Assembly (NCBI GenBank): GCA_004352715.1
Contig: SCFE01000006.1
Coordinates: 533,081-597,080 of the forward strand
Length of the DNA stretch: 64,000 nucleotides
Origin: Hofstenia miamia
Taxonomy: Eukaryota > Xenacoelomorpha > Acoela
Direction of reading: 5' to 3'
A program made the translations under genes and the position numbers. Shown here in pieces: positions 14,701 through 29,600 of the stretch (positions within the stretch are counted from its first letter, which is position 1; each line of letters opens with the position of its first letter). Under the pieces are notes generated by a model, which was not told the DNA's origin, did not search any database, and worked only from the letters and a program-made list of their open reading frames with translations.

Positions 14701-17571
14701 AAATCTTTTGTTGTGTTGCGGTATTAGCAAAGTGATAAGAATAGCCAAAATTCTATCCAAAGTTATGCTTTGGGGAGCACTGTCAAATTCGTAATTTTAT
14801 TTGAAAATTATATCCGAAGGAACGATTAACAGTAAAACATATCGCAAAATTGTATTGGAGTTTGTTCCATATGCAAATGCTTTATACCCTAACGGCTGGA
14901 TATTGGAGCAAGATGGCGCAACCCCTCACACTTCCCATAAAACAAAATTTTCATGCCTGAACGCGACATTCAAATTTTGCAGGGGCGACCAAAATCTCAA
15001 GATATCAATCCGATGAAAACCGTGTGGACAATACTCAAGAACTTCATGGAAAAGAAAAATCCACTCATGCAGGCGACATTAGTAGAAAAAATCAAAGAAT
15101 CGCAAAATGAAATTTCGCCGGTCGTAAGTAGAAATGGGATGAACTGTATAAATCAACTTATATCTAAAGGCTTAGCAAACAACGGAAAATTTGTAAAAAC
15201 CTGAGCCTTGTGTTTATAGCAAATTCATTTTGCTATTCCTACCACTTTTCTGTTTGCAAATATACTTATCCGTTTGTCTGTAATTTAATTTTTCTGGGAC
15301 CCATTCTTTTGCGACAAGGTATATAATCTACATACATATATCTGACATTAGCATAATGTTTAAAATTAAAACAAAAAAAACATTCAATACCATGCCCGCC
15401 TTCTAAACAAGGAATTTATGTATTTTGAAGAACCCTCCGATTATATAAACCTTAATACGGCCAAATTCGCCAATGTCCTGACTACTATAACACTTTCTTT
15501 TGTAAATATACTCTAGAAAAGACTTTCTATGACGGAACAACCCCGATTTTCAGAAAGAGCAGTTATAAGTATGTTTTTACATGAAACATGACAACATGAA
15601 ACGATTTATATGGAATATTACTGGTATGGTTGTAGCTAAATAAGATAGAGAACATTAAGTGCAGAACTGTGACAAACAAGCACCTAGGGAATATTGTTCA
15701 AAAGTAAATGAAACACTTACATTCATAAATTATGTTGCTTCAAAAGATTACACTCTCCACAGTTAATTATGTTTGTAAATACCAACAAATATGACTTAAA
15801 TATTTATTGAAAAGTTTTGAATTTCAACTGATTTTTCTCAGTAGTATTAAAATGGAAAAATACAATGAATATGATGTTACATTATAAAATCCTGTGAAAT
15901 GCATGACATCAAAAATTAATTCATACATAAAGTCATTTTCATGCGTTCCCGTCTAATTCTATATTAAAAGATTGTAATTGAAAAAGTGAGAGAACATCGG
16001 AAAAATCATTTAATAAAATCTAATGACTCAATTTTCAATAATTCGCATCAAAGAAATGTCAATGAACATAATTCACTTTCTAGAATATTAAAAATTCTAA
16101 AAAACGAATATCTTAACAAAAGACGTTTTGTCGTGTGCTAAGTGAATCTTGCCTTACCTTGGAGAAAACATTATTAGATTTCGTATTAACCATGACTTGC
16201 AGTTACCAAATCTTTAAACAACCCATTTGTATTAAATTGATTATTTTTTATATACTGACATAGTCATGAATGAGTTAGTATCACTAATTTGAACTTATAA
16301 GTAAGGCAACCATAACTGCTATTTCTGCCATTTGAAAATTTAATTTTTTGGTCAAGCCATTATTGTTGATGCTGTTAGGGAGTTAAACGACATGAAATTA
16401 ACCTTGACAATGAATGATCCTACAGGAATACTGACATTTGGGAGACTCAAGGAGTATCATGGCGAGTTCAAAAGAAAATATTGAAGAAAAAGGAATGCAA
16501 CAAGCCTTTAAAATTTCACCTTCCAATGCTATGTCAATTCTGATGATAATTACCATTGAATTTTCCTGAAAATGTAATATCCTGTTGAAAATGGTCATAA
16601 TTAGTTTCGTGTAATAGCAATACATCGAATTTAAATTTGATTATCAATACTAAAACAATAAAACATAAATGGTCCAGAAAAATTTTGCACAATGCATAAC
16701 ACCCATATACAAATAGGCTGTATTGTAGGATTAAGTGCAACGATTTTAAGGTCAATTCTGCGGGAATTTAGAGTAAATTTCCAAGATTTTAAGGTCAATT
16801 CGATAGCTCTATTAACAGAATTTTAAGGTCAATTTTGTGGATGCTTACTTATAAAAGAGTGCCCGCAAAGTCTCTTCTACTTGCAATGCAATAAAAACCG
16901 TATTCAATAACTGTTGTTTCATTATCAAAACAACACAGCAATGAGAAACACTCATAACATGTAGTAATTATTGTAGATTTCTTATGGAAACAGTTTGAAA
17001 TAATTGAGAACAACCAAATACATGTAACAGTAGGGTGCGACATAATTTGCAAAAGCATTTTTTCGAAAAGTTGGGATTTTCACGTGATAAAACCATGCGT
17101 TTTAAAAAAATAAGTGTTCTATAAACATTTTAGATTAAACAAAACAAAGCAAATGCCATAAAAAGCAATTAATTTTTAGACAACATATGTTCGAATGCGT
17201 GTCTTAGATTGCAGATATTGCCAATAGCAATACTAAGCAATAAAAACCAACTTTATTTAGATGTTGCATAAATGAAAAATGAAAAATGAAATGCGTCATT
17301 ACATTTAGCAAAAAATCTCCAAAGTGTAAATATGAAATAATAAAGTACAACTAGTGAGGACAACGTCGGGCTTTCACTGGATAGAGTTGAATAGACGATT
17401 TAGATATTTTTCTTTTACGCTGTTTCAGTGGCGAGGCTGAGGAGGGCTTAGGGGGACAAACCCCTAAAATTAATATAGCCAGTCCCAATACAACTGCATT
17501 GGGTTTTGTCAATAATAGGATAAACACACTGATTTTTACAAGTAGATATATACTAATAATCATATTTATTC

Positions 17572-17612
<41 letters not shown>

Positions 17613-20600
17613 GTTACAAGAGCTCTAGCCCCCTAAATATTACAATATTACATGTCAGCCTCAACCCTGCTATTAATTCAATATTTTCAAAGTTTGTATT
17701 TGGAATTCAAAAACAACTTAAAAACAGTACAGATAAAATGTAATTCACACCATGATTGGTTTATTGGGAAGATTAAGCTTACGGTCTTCAAATGTTTAGA
17801 TCATATCGGATGCTGATAGGAAATTCTGGTGTTCAACAAAATTTAGAGCCTCAAATTCTCATACAAGCTACATTATTTGACTAAATACCGTGCTGATGCA
17901 AAACAAAAATAAAAAAATGATGTTATAGAGCAGTGGCGTCAAACCTGGGTGCGAAGGGGGCTTAAGCCCCACTGTTTCTTAAATACTGAATTTTTTGCAT
18001 GTGATGTTATCAAGATTGTATCTGTTCTTTAAACTTTGCACTCGTAGTTTTATAGCGAATTGCTACGCAATTTTTATTATTATTGTACTTTTACAAAAAA
18101 TTCCAGATTATTATTTTTGTAATTCACAAATGACAGTTTAGAGAAATAATTTGCTGAAATTTCATATATAAATGCTAACAATAAAAACAATGCTTCAATA
18201 TTTCTTTCTATGTCCAAGTAAAAGCTATTTGCAAACTGAAATTTTACTGAAATTTTATGGTAATTCAACAAAGCCAGGAAAGACCAATAAATGCTAAAAA
18301 TGTCTTCCCAAAATAATACAAACTGAAAAAGGTAAAAATTCAATCTTGAATAATAACCAACGTTGAGTCAAAAATATTTATTAGCATCTACGAATTATTA
18401 AGATATAATAAATTAAGCAATATTTTGAAGTATGCTAATTGTTGCAAAGAAGTATGCCAATTGTTGCAAACGTATATAGTTCATTATTCAATGCAGTTAT
18501 TTACAAATATTTGTTTTCTTATTTTACCTTGTCAAAACGTATAATATGCGTGCAAATTTAGTATAATGCTGCAAGCATAATTTTATCAAAATTCCACATT
18601 GTAAACTATTTCTTTGCTAGAAATCGATTTTCATAAAACATAATTGGGTAAAGAAGCAAACCAATTCTTCCTTGGATGTTTGAGAGCATATTGTAAAACG
18701 GTTATGGTAGAACATAATTTCAAAACGCAAATGAAAGAGGAGGCACTTCTCTATTGCGTTGTTTTTTCATATTTTATAAAAAATTTATGGGAAATTTAAT
18801 CTAAAACAACCTGAGCCAAGGACACATCTATTCGTGAATGTGCACAAACGTACTGTTGAAAATATAGACTAAGGCATATTCCTGTGGCTGGGGTACTTGG
18901 AAAGATTCGCTATTTATCGTTGAAAATTTCGATTTCTTTGATAAAGACTTAAATACATTTCACACTTAACATTCAGATAATTCTAAAGTTTAGAGCACAT
19001 GGGAGGAACGCCGAACTTTAGCTTTAATGTTTCCTTATATGTATAAATAGGCTTCCCAAACCAGATGATTCAGAGGCATTAACGCCAAAAGCATAAAGGT
19101 TGAAGAAATCGTGCAAAGTCACGCCATAACGGGATCATGATCTAGATAAGAGATACTCCCTATTTTGTGATGAACTCGGGAGTTATGAGTGCTTTAAATT
19201 TTTCTTCAAGAAATTATAAAAATTATGAAATTCCAAAGATGTTTGAGGTTAATGATGTCTAATTCCTTACCCATTCTCACATAAAAATTTTTTGAACTTC
19301 AAGCTCCCTGATTTTTGAGGGGTTGACGCGACTGTTGTAGAGTTTACAGGAAAAGTACATTTGCATGTAAATTAATGAATTCATAGCTTAAACAATCTAG
19401 TTTAAGCGTGGGAAGCAATAAAAATAAAATACATCTCAAAATTTTAGTTGTCCCAATTGGCGCATAGCCACCTAGTGAAATATACGTTTGGCAGAATAAT
19501 ATAAAGATGCATGTGTAAAAATTTATGATTTTCCAACAACTACTTTAATAACATGAGAAATAACCATAAATAATTTATGCTAAGGTAATGAATAAGAAAT
19601 TTTGACAACGGAAAAGAGTTTAATAAAGTTCCTTTGGAGAAGGAAATACAGCTTTCAATGTATACAGTGAAATAATTGCAACTGCTGTAAAATTGTGCAC
19701 CGTTTTCACAACAAATAAATGAAAAATAAATAATTATAAAGAAAGAAAAATTGAATGATGAAAAGACGCATACATGCCAAAGATATGGGGCTGTATGTCA
19801 TTCTTATTGAGATGAGCATAAACATCTGGATCGTGGTAGCGAAAGTGCTTGTCCCATGTATTGCTAATGAAGCGAACAACTGCTGAATTGGAGTCGCACG
19901 GGCTATCCATTCGCCGGAACTAGGATAGGAATCATTAACTTTGACTACTAATAACATTGAAATAAAAAATGTTCGAAGAAGCCTATGAACTACATGCGGC
20001 TGCATTGTTTTAATAGAAATTTCGTACTTATGTATTTTACTTGAAACGAAAACCTCTATTTCGCGTACACGCTATAATGAGAACTCTAAGATGCACTTTA
20101 AAAACAAAGTGGTCTCGTTTCATTATCTTGAAATCTATACTTTTTAACATTTTCTAAAGGTTTCTTAAACAATAATTAAAAATGATACTGGAAAATCTTA
20201 ATATTACAAAATCACGTAAACAGCATAACGCAAATAAATCTTTGCCTAAATCCTTGCACATATCTGTCTCTGGCTACTCCAATATCATCGAATTTATGTA
20301 ATGACATAATTGGAAGCAATTATTGATTTTCATCAGAAGATTTTGTAGGGAAAACCGGAGTTGACATAGTGTTCAAATTTTCGATTTTTTGACAGATGAC
20401 AGATTAGTTGGGAACCGGTTTACTAACGCGCAATTACATTTTGATTGACACAACATCTGTAAACAACAAGTGATTGGAATCTGAAGTTGAAATATTTCAA
20501 CTTAAATAATTGAGGGTTTCCGAATCCATTGGGTACTTGAAGTAACTAAGCAGCGAAAAACTCGAGTTTTAACTTCGTTCAAACTATTGACATTTATCAA

Positions 20601-23600
20601 CTGATTAAAAAGCAGATGGTGTGTTCAGACTATCAATTTCTATCAGCTGAAAAATTGACAAACGATTAAAATCTATTGTCTAACAGCAAACCGCCAGCAA
20701 AAACATGGGCTTAAGGTTTTCCATCTGCAAAGCCAACAGTAAACCGTGAAAAATCCATTTTGATACCCTGCCACTGACTAGATTTTACAGTGAACAGATA
20801 CTTGCGACGCCATAATAAATCATCAGTTGTACTTCTTTAACAGATATTGCGATACCACTGTCGATAACTATGTTCTTATCAAAACTGTTTGTCATTGGCC
20901 GCTATGCTGAATATTTATGCATCGTCAAAAAAGTATATTTTATAGCCTCCAATTTTTCTTTAATGTGTTGACAAAAATTATTTTCAAAATCTTAGCGTAC
21001 ATTAATCCAGTATTAATTACCGTTTCATTGCCACTGCAACATTTTGAAATTGTTGAATAGAATTCTGTAAGTAGTTTCTGTTGAATTTCGATAGTTGGCA
21101 ATCTACACACGAATTCGTGAATAAAAGTAATAATTTTTTGGCTAAAATGGTAGGTTATGCATTTCCTGTTCAAATTGTAAATACAAATAGTTCTGCAATG
21201 GTTGTTTGATATCAATGCGATCTTACCCTAACATAACTACCAATAGAATTTCACCTCAATGGCTATTTGCCATCAACCCAGTAAATTTGTGCAAACTAAG
21301 GTTTTGGATGAAACCGGCTGATGTCCTTGCTCACAAATAATTATAATAAAAAAGTATAGCATATATACATCTTCATAGCCTGCACAGAATAAATAAATTG
21401 CAATTCATTGCACAAAATTAGAAAAAACACAATAGAATTTGATTACATTATTCTTCAATTTCGAGAGAAGGACAATTAACTTTTCAAATACGGTAACTAA
21501 TATTATCTGTAAAAATACACGATGACTACGCACTGCATCACTAGAGCAAAATCTCAACTTACAACCGACCCTGAAATATTTTGTAATGCATTTAATTTCG
21601 ATTTTTTTCACACTATAATTATGATGGTAAAATTCACAAGCTGCAGGCAGGCATGGACAAAAAACTGATTGCGAATGTGATGATAACCAAAGTTTTTATT
21701 AAATTGATTCTAAGCCCAACTTGAACCTGGACTTTTTGTAATCATGACCCGATTATTTCTTAAATTAATTTTTTCCCATATTATCAACTTAGCTGAATGG
21801 TCCTTAGGTGTTGTTGTCTGTTAAATAAAAAATTAGAAACAAAAATGGACAGACCCGCAAATGAAAATTAATTGAATTGAAACCCCAATCAACGGTTTTA
21901 ATCGGAGAACAAAATTTTGTGCACTCTTGAACTCCGATAAAAGAACACCAAATTTAGTTGAAAATCTCCGAATATAAAAAGTGATTAACTAAATTGTATC
22001 TTACGATAAAAACAGAAACGTTGAAAACAGGGAAAGATTATATTTGGTGACAATCAATTCCCTTGAATTCCTTTCATTTCGTAAAATATTTCCTTCCATT
22101 TGACATGACATCTGTCAATTTTATCATTAAATAAAACAAAATATTATTATTCCAATTGATATATAAACTACTACTTTTCACCAATTACCATTAATGTTAT
22201 TTCGAACCGATGTTGCTATTGGTGAAGATATTAAAATCAAATAGGATCCAACATGTGCAGAAAATATCAAAATCTCAATATAAGTAACACATTGTTTTTG
22301 ATAGCATTAATATGGAAGAGTAGATTTTCACTTCAAAACCAACGTAAATTGCAATGTACCGTAGCAGATGTTTTTTTACAATATCTATGGTAACTAATGT
22401 AATAAGAAAACGTTACATGAAATATAATATCACTTTATGAATTCCCAACTGAGTTGTGATTATGGATGTGAACTAGAATTGTTTAGTATAAGAAGATATT
22501 AAATAATATAATGTATATAGACTGTTCATTCAATTAACTACAACTCTTCAATGAAGAAATTAAGACAAAAAAAATTTCTGACATCACACAGCCAAGCAAA
22601 AGTTAAATGTCTAATATTTAGTGACTTCATTATTGGTCAATTTACAAATCCACGCAAACAATGATCAGTTGCTAATAAGAATGTTTAATAACTCCCTTAA
22701 AGATGTCTAACCTAATAACCTCTAAAATCCTGAATGACCCATCAAATTGCAATGCATAAATGTCTTGATGAATAAACCAACACTTTTCCAACATGAGAAT
22801 GCGGAAAATACCAAAACTCCAGTTCTAACATGTAATAGCTTCATGAAAAAGAAAAATTAAGTACATGTAGATGCATGCAAAAACTTGGACAAAGATCTCG
22901 TCACAAATGGCCTCAATAAAAATCAAATTGTCCTTTTCACATTAGGAATCACGATACTAGATTTTTTGATTCCTAAGCTGCAGACAACTGACTGTAGTAA
23001 AATGTGATTTGAGTGTGAGGACATATTCTCCTATCTCTATACATTGATTTACAAGTTAAAATAAAAAGCCCATCTTTCAATATTATTCCAATTTTTGTTT
23101 TTAATGATATTCATAATCAATATACTAAAACCAAAGATTTTCATCAATGCATTAAACTAAAAACTTTTTCATGATTGGCAAAAATCAATAGAAGAACTTG
23201 GCAAAGACACCTGAATTGATGTTGCCTTATCCTTATAAGAGAAAAGTTAGCTACGTCACTAGACTAAAAAATATTACATAGGATGTTGATAAAACAACGT
23301 GAACGAAATATGAGAATTAAATTGAAACGGGAAGCTTTTACGTACATACAAATTAGTTGAATATTTAGGGAAATATTAAGACAAAGTGCAAAAATTAAAT
23401 GACATCAACGGCGCTTAAAGACAACGCAAATAATTCGAAAGCAGAAAATCAATTTTTGCTATCTTATGCAAATTTCCGTATGAAAATAAAATATTTCCAG
23501 ACGCTTTTGAAAACTCATTAGTGGAGATAAACATTAATTACCTTGGCTTTAATCTGTCTAAAGAACGATTCATCGTACTGGAACCACACACCGGCCGACT

Positions 23601-26600
23601 TCATTAGCTGCACGAAAAGAATGCTAAACAAAACTTTCATCAATTGAAACAGAGAATTAGAGGAAAATGCAATTACGTTTTGACAACCAACATCCTTCAA
23701 ATCAACAGTACAACCAGTAAAGTGTTAGACATTCAAATCTGTAATAGTTAAAACAAACAATTTCAATTTAAATAACTTGATTAAAGGCAGACCCCTCCAA
23801 TAAACGAACATTACCTAAGTATATTTAAGTGTTCTTGATTCATATAATTTAGCAGTTAAATCGAAGAAAAATCTGTCTTTCTCAAATTGTTCCTTGAAAA
23901 GCTTACATATAAAATGAATTTCATTGGATTCGTCCAAATTGGGACTAAAGTTGCCCGCAATTGTTTCCATTATTCAACATTTGAAGTACTTTTAAACTAA
24001 AGCTTAGATAGATTTCTTGAAACCAACTTAAAAAAACAAATTTTTAAATAAAATAGTTTGGGGAAGGAGTAGCAGCCACATGTTCAGTTGATGTTAAAAT
24101 CCCCTAGACTTCAAATCCTAATACGAAAAACAGCAAAAAAACTTCGTAATTCTCAAGTTAATCCTATTCACACTGCAGAAAATCAATCAAGTACGAAACA
24201 CAATCTAACAAGCACAGAAACAGCAGCACAGTAAAAAAGTCTACATTAAGAAATGCTTTTTCTATCAAATTTTTTGATTATTTATCGATAGAAAATGGAA
24301 TATAAAGTGATCTGGGGTAGGGAGGAGGGTTAATAAAATGAAATGATTATTGGAAATTTGTACAATTGGATACCAGATAGTATGTAACTTAATCAAATAT
24401 TGAAATTAGAGGTGAAACTAAGCAAAAATATGTTGCATCTATAAAAAGAAAGATTTGACTGTAAATTAATTGTGAATTATATATAAGTTAGGATGAAGAA
24501 CATTGCACTTCAAGCCACTTGTTTGCATCTGTGCTGTCAACCAAATGTGTTACGTTCGATGGACGTCATTGAAGACAATTTATTACATTAGTTCAACATC
24601 GATTTTTTTCACTATGGAAAATGAAAACGTCGGCAAAGGACCAGTGCATAATATCTATTGATAAACAAAAAATAAACGAATATACCGACATGGTGATATC
24701 TGAGGTCCACAACATAGTATGATAAGCCACAAAAATTGCTTCAAATTTTAATTATATTCAAACAAGTAGAACCACCTGATCTTTCTCAACGTTTCCTGTA
24801 TACACTGCACCATGGCTAATTTATCTCAAGCACAAATAGACTGATTCATCAATAAAAAAAGTAAATAACCGTCATGGAGATAAATGTATTTACCTTTAAA
24901 TGGAAAAATTCTATAGTTTTGAGTCCTTAAAACAGCATTGCGGATGCACAACAAAGCAACACTTAAATAATATGCAATTGTGTATGATATTGCAGATGTT
25001 TCGCTCTGAATTGGTGAAATTTACATGTGCACACAGAAATCATTCAAAAATTCTGACAAGCAAATATAAGAAGGCGACTTGCAGCTCTAAACCTACTGCC
25101 CAACTGAATCACACCTTAACCTTAATATTTTACAATGTCTCATGAATTAGAAATACTCGTCATGCTGAATCATTACAGAAAGTTACTAGGAGTGACAAAA
25201 ATCATGAGAAGCTTAATATTGTTAGACGTTCTGCAGTATGGTCTTCGATATATTTTATAAAACAAATTGAATTGAACACCGTTATCAGTGGATATTGTGT
25301 TGTAAGAAGTGCGAAAGGTTCTTTCTCACAAATCGGGCGGACGTACTAGTAATCTTACTCGCTACGTCGACTGGTACATGAAAGGCATCAATGCATCATC
25401 GCAGCATGAACTCCTTCATTAATCGTTCAGTGACATTCACTGCATCCAAAGAAGATGACGTTAGGAGGCCAACTTAATGTATGTTATTAATGGGCATCAC
25501 TCATTTAATTTCTTCGAAAATGAATTTAGAAATTTGCTGCAAGCTTTTGTTGATATCGCCGCTGTGAAGAGCAAGTTCAACGAAGATGATCTTTTCTATA
25601 AACGCAAACTATTCCAGTTTGATAAAGTTGCAAAGCTAACGTAGTCAACATGCAATTAAAGTTCAATTTATCAGAATAACTTAGTATTGCAACAACTGCT
25701 CTAACGACGAACATGTGGAGGGATGCTTACAGGAAGATTTCATTCATTGATTTAAACAGTTTTTGGATGAATAAATATTTTCAATTAGAACGTGGTTTGT
25801 TGGGTTGGCAACATATTGGTCCTGAATCACACAGAAGATCTAATATTGAAATGTTAATTTCTCAGATATTAGAGGAATATGATTTACTGATAACAAATGA
25901 TTACGATTTGAATATGATTTATGGGTTTTGCGATCACGTACAACTTGATTGTATGTACCAACGCCTGCATACATTCTTTACGGCTGCTTGGAATGACACG
26001 CATTTAATTAGATTTGTATTTTAGTTTTGGTTTGAACACACCATGCAATGGTTATAGTCGTTAATAAAATACATCATAGTTGTGATTTTCTACATAGTTG
26101 CACAACACAAAAAGTTTTGGATTTGTTCCAAATATTTCATTAGATTTTTGAAAAGCTTGAAACATCGGACGTACTCACAATTAATCTCGCAGTACCCTAG
26201 TACTACCTGCTAATTTCTAAATTAAAAATTGATCCCGATTGCGATGCTATAAAAATTTTGTAGCAGACTCTTTTATTTTCTTGACAAAAAATTATTTACT
26301 TCCCTTAAAGCTTTGGTTGATCCTTTCTTCAAAGTTTTACTTCTCTACATTGGGTTTTTGCAAATGTTAAAGATTTGCATCTGACCTCGGAGAATTCGTT
26401 GTGAAATGGGCCACTGGGACAATTTCAAGCAAAGCTCAGTTAGAAGCAAGTGAGAAAACGACGCGTCATGAGGCATAGAAATTATGGAGCGATCACAACC
26501 TATTGATATTTTTTCAGGGCTAAAGGATGGGTATTTTTATGACAATCATCTACGAAGCTTCTTCAAGAGTTTTCTCTATAGAGCCTTGTTTGATGATTCG

Positions 26601-29600
26601 ACTGCTGTACTGACAGTTCATTAAAAAGTTTATAAATCAATGCCTGAAAAATAACTAAACACGTCTTAACTGCAGAAGATCTGAAAGGCCGTATTAAACA
26701 ATAAGGAATATGATAATATTTGTAATGTAAATAATTCACGCTGGTTATTATCTGTTCGAAAAGAGCGCTTGCAAGGAATAAAACTACAAGTATGTGATGG
26801 CAGAGATGCAACCGCACCTGGTTTTTGGAAGCACGGTCCGGCAATAACTAATTTTACCTAAAATCGCATGGCATTCAATAATTCTAATTATTCAAAATGT
26901 TTGTAAAACAGTTTATTAGCAATGCGATGAGGTAAATGGCATTTATGGAGATATAATGTCAATGCTACTATAATCTAAACCGGAACCTGGAAAATTAAAT
27001 ACTCCGAAAAATGAAGCAAACCTCTAGCATTATTGTAAAACAAACGAACATCAATTTAAGCCCTTGAAACTCAAGAAATGATTTTCATTCCAAATACTGA
27101 AAAATTTAGAGACAAGATGGACAAAACTCATTGTCAGCAAACACCAAATTATTTGCATACCGAAATTCGAATAAAAATTATTTATTAATTTTGGAAGCGG
27201 TTCCTGCTTAGTCCCGCAAAAAATACACATCTACAAGTTGATGTATTTTTGTGGTAAATCAAACAAAGAACAAAAATTAACAACAAAATAGCATAAAACT
27301 ATAAAAACGTGCAATGAACATTTAAGTAGCTAGTTCAACGCAAACAAACGTTCATTGACATGTATCGAACAAGGTTGCATTGTCTTTCAGTAATGGTCAT
27401 TCCAGTAGCACTAAATGCTCGCTCAGACACAGTCTCTAAGGTTTGAAAGGTCCGCTCGAGCAATTATTTTAAAGTTTTTGTAAGGCACGTTAGTGAAAAA
27501 TGATAACAGATTACTACCAAGTGCTGAAAAATCTCAAATATGTTATAATTTTGTGTTTGTGTTTGTCAATCACTTTACTTTCGTTTGATACAAAGTGCTG
27601 AAAATTAACTAAATTATAATTTATAAACTTTAATTACTGTAGAATTATGTTTTCTATAAGAAAAAAATCGTAAAAAAACATTCAATTTTTCGGCCACATC
27701 CCATTCAAGATTTTTGGCCCCGCATGTCTCTAGTCCCTGTCCACTATAGCAATGTACCTGATAATTTTCAGTAGCTAATTAACTTGTATTCATGACAAAT
27801 TTTTTAATGTATATCAATTACGATCGTCGTTAGCGATAATGGAGCTATCGTTTAAGCAGCGGAAAATTTAAACATGCCCGCGTATGGCGGGTTATTAGCA
27901 CATATTTCAAAGTTTGAAGATTTTTTATTGAATTAGGTTTAACTTTTTGATTCTAAGAACAACATTAATATTTTTGGAATTCTTGGAAATGCTTCATATT
28001 TCCCTAATTGTACAAACAGACGACTTAAAGTACTTCCAGTGCAAAAATTCGTGGAAACTTTTTAAAATGTCAGATTTTTGTTGTATTGATATTTACCATT
28101 TTGAGATAGCAGTTTTTCATAATTTTATAGTTATAAAAACCTAGCTACACCAAGAGCGGAGAAAATCAATTCATTTCTACCCACGCCAAAACCATGAACC
28201 CGAAACTAGGACGATTTGGGTCCCAAAATGTCAAAATAGAAGACGTTGAAGTGGAAATTAGCGTAACAACAACAAATTTCGGCGCTTATTTAGAGATAAA
28301 CTTGTGAAGTTACGAAAGTATAGAAGGAAGTTTCATGGTAATCAGGTAGAGAAAAAACATTGAAGAAGACAGATGTTTTCACAAGTCCAAATCTTAGTGT
28401 TTCAAGCGGGAGCTCAAACTTGATGAATCCTCTAGTCTACTAGAAAAATCTTCCCATTATAAAAATGTAGATAGTGATTTAGTATTGAATGGATATGGAC
28501 TTATAGAGAGTTGTTTGAGGAATTTGGTAGAGGATCATATTCCATATGGACAACAAGAAGCGCATTTTGACTCATATTCAGCAGCGTGTAGTGTGAATTC
28601 AAGGGCAAAAAACTTCACATCTAGGGACCTTTTATGGAGAACAGACTGGCGTGATGGCATTCCATTTTGAGGGTTGTCACCACCAGTCCAATACTGGAAT
28701 GGCTGGGATTCTAAATATGCCCGAAACTTGAAACTTGATTTTCTCAAAACCAGAATTTCAGCGATTTTTCAATATTTGATCAGCCATAGAAAATACATTT
28801 TGCTTCAAATTCCTATAAATTTTTGTGTTGTTACAGGGGTCGACAGAATTATAGAACATTGTTATTTCAATTAAATTATTCATTAAATTTCTGAATGCAT
28901 ACACTTATTGCGTGATAGGTATATTCTGATTGGCTGAAATGATTGATTAATCATATTTCGATCATAAATTGTCATTTCATTTACCCATTTATTATCTTGC
29001 ACGCTAAATTCGGGTTTATTTATAGTTTCTTTGAAAGCATAGTGCGTTACAAAATGCCTAACAAAAGGAGAGAAGTGAGCAAATTGAAGAGATCACAAAT
29101 TACAATATTGGCCACCAGCACGAATAAAACTCACAAAGAAATAGCTGAAGCTGTTGGTGTATCTCGTCCAACAGTTACAAAGATATTAAAGCGTTTCAAC
29201 GTAACTGGGGATGCAGCCGCAGGCAAACATACAGGCCGTCCAAAAAAGACACCCGATCGTGATGATGGTGTAATTGGCCGTGAAGCTGTGAAAGATCCAT
29301 TTATCAGTGCAAGTCAGATTAAAAGAAATCTTCATGGTGGAATTCCTAATTTATCTATTCGAACAATACAACGTCGCCTTCGTGAGAAATTTCGTTGCCA
29401 AGTGAGAAAGCCTGCTAAGAAGCCCCTGCTAACTAAAGTTATGCTGAAGAAAAGGTGATTTTTGTCAAAGATATCGTCATTGGACAGTTGAAATGTGGAG
29501 AAAGGTGATGTTTAGTGGGAAGTTCAACTTGTAATCCTCGTTTTACAATCAGAACAACAAAACATCCTCCTTCCATCATGGTGTGGGGATGTTTTTCATA

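Larger units (their letters stand above)
12975..19773 (-). other. intron of the TBC1D5-like gene
   Basis: This 6.8-kb intron contains a Tc1/mariner remnant around an assembly gap (14.5-15.2 kb), three AAGGTCA repeats (16.74 kb), a (TA)n tract (17577-17607) and GC-run repeat fragments at 17.42 and 17.93 kb. I recognise nothing else. Confidence 0.75.

Noticed and set aside
17351-17563. Minus-strand 70-codon ORF with hydrophobic start
   Set aside because: It covers a GC-run repeat fragment next to a TA microsatellite, and neither homology nor splice context supports it.
20940-21215. Minus-strand ORF considered as a TBC1D5-like exon
   Set aside because: The RTFP-like reading was superseded by the exon at 45504, and the phase does not fit between exons at 23542 and 19919.
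21405-21611. Minus-strand ORF considered as the RSSRFRSIC-type exon
   Set aside because: The true RFRSIVWK exon is at 48591-48705. This one has no matching phase or motif.
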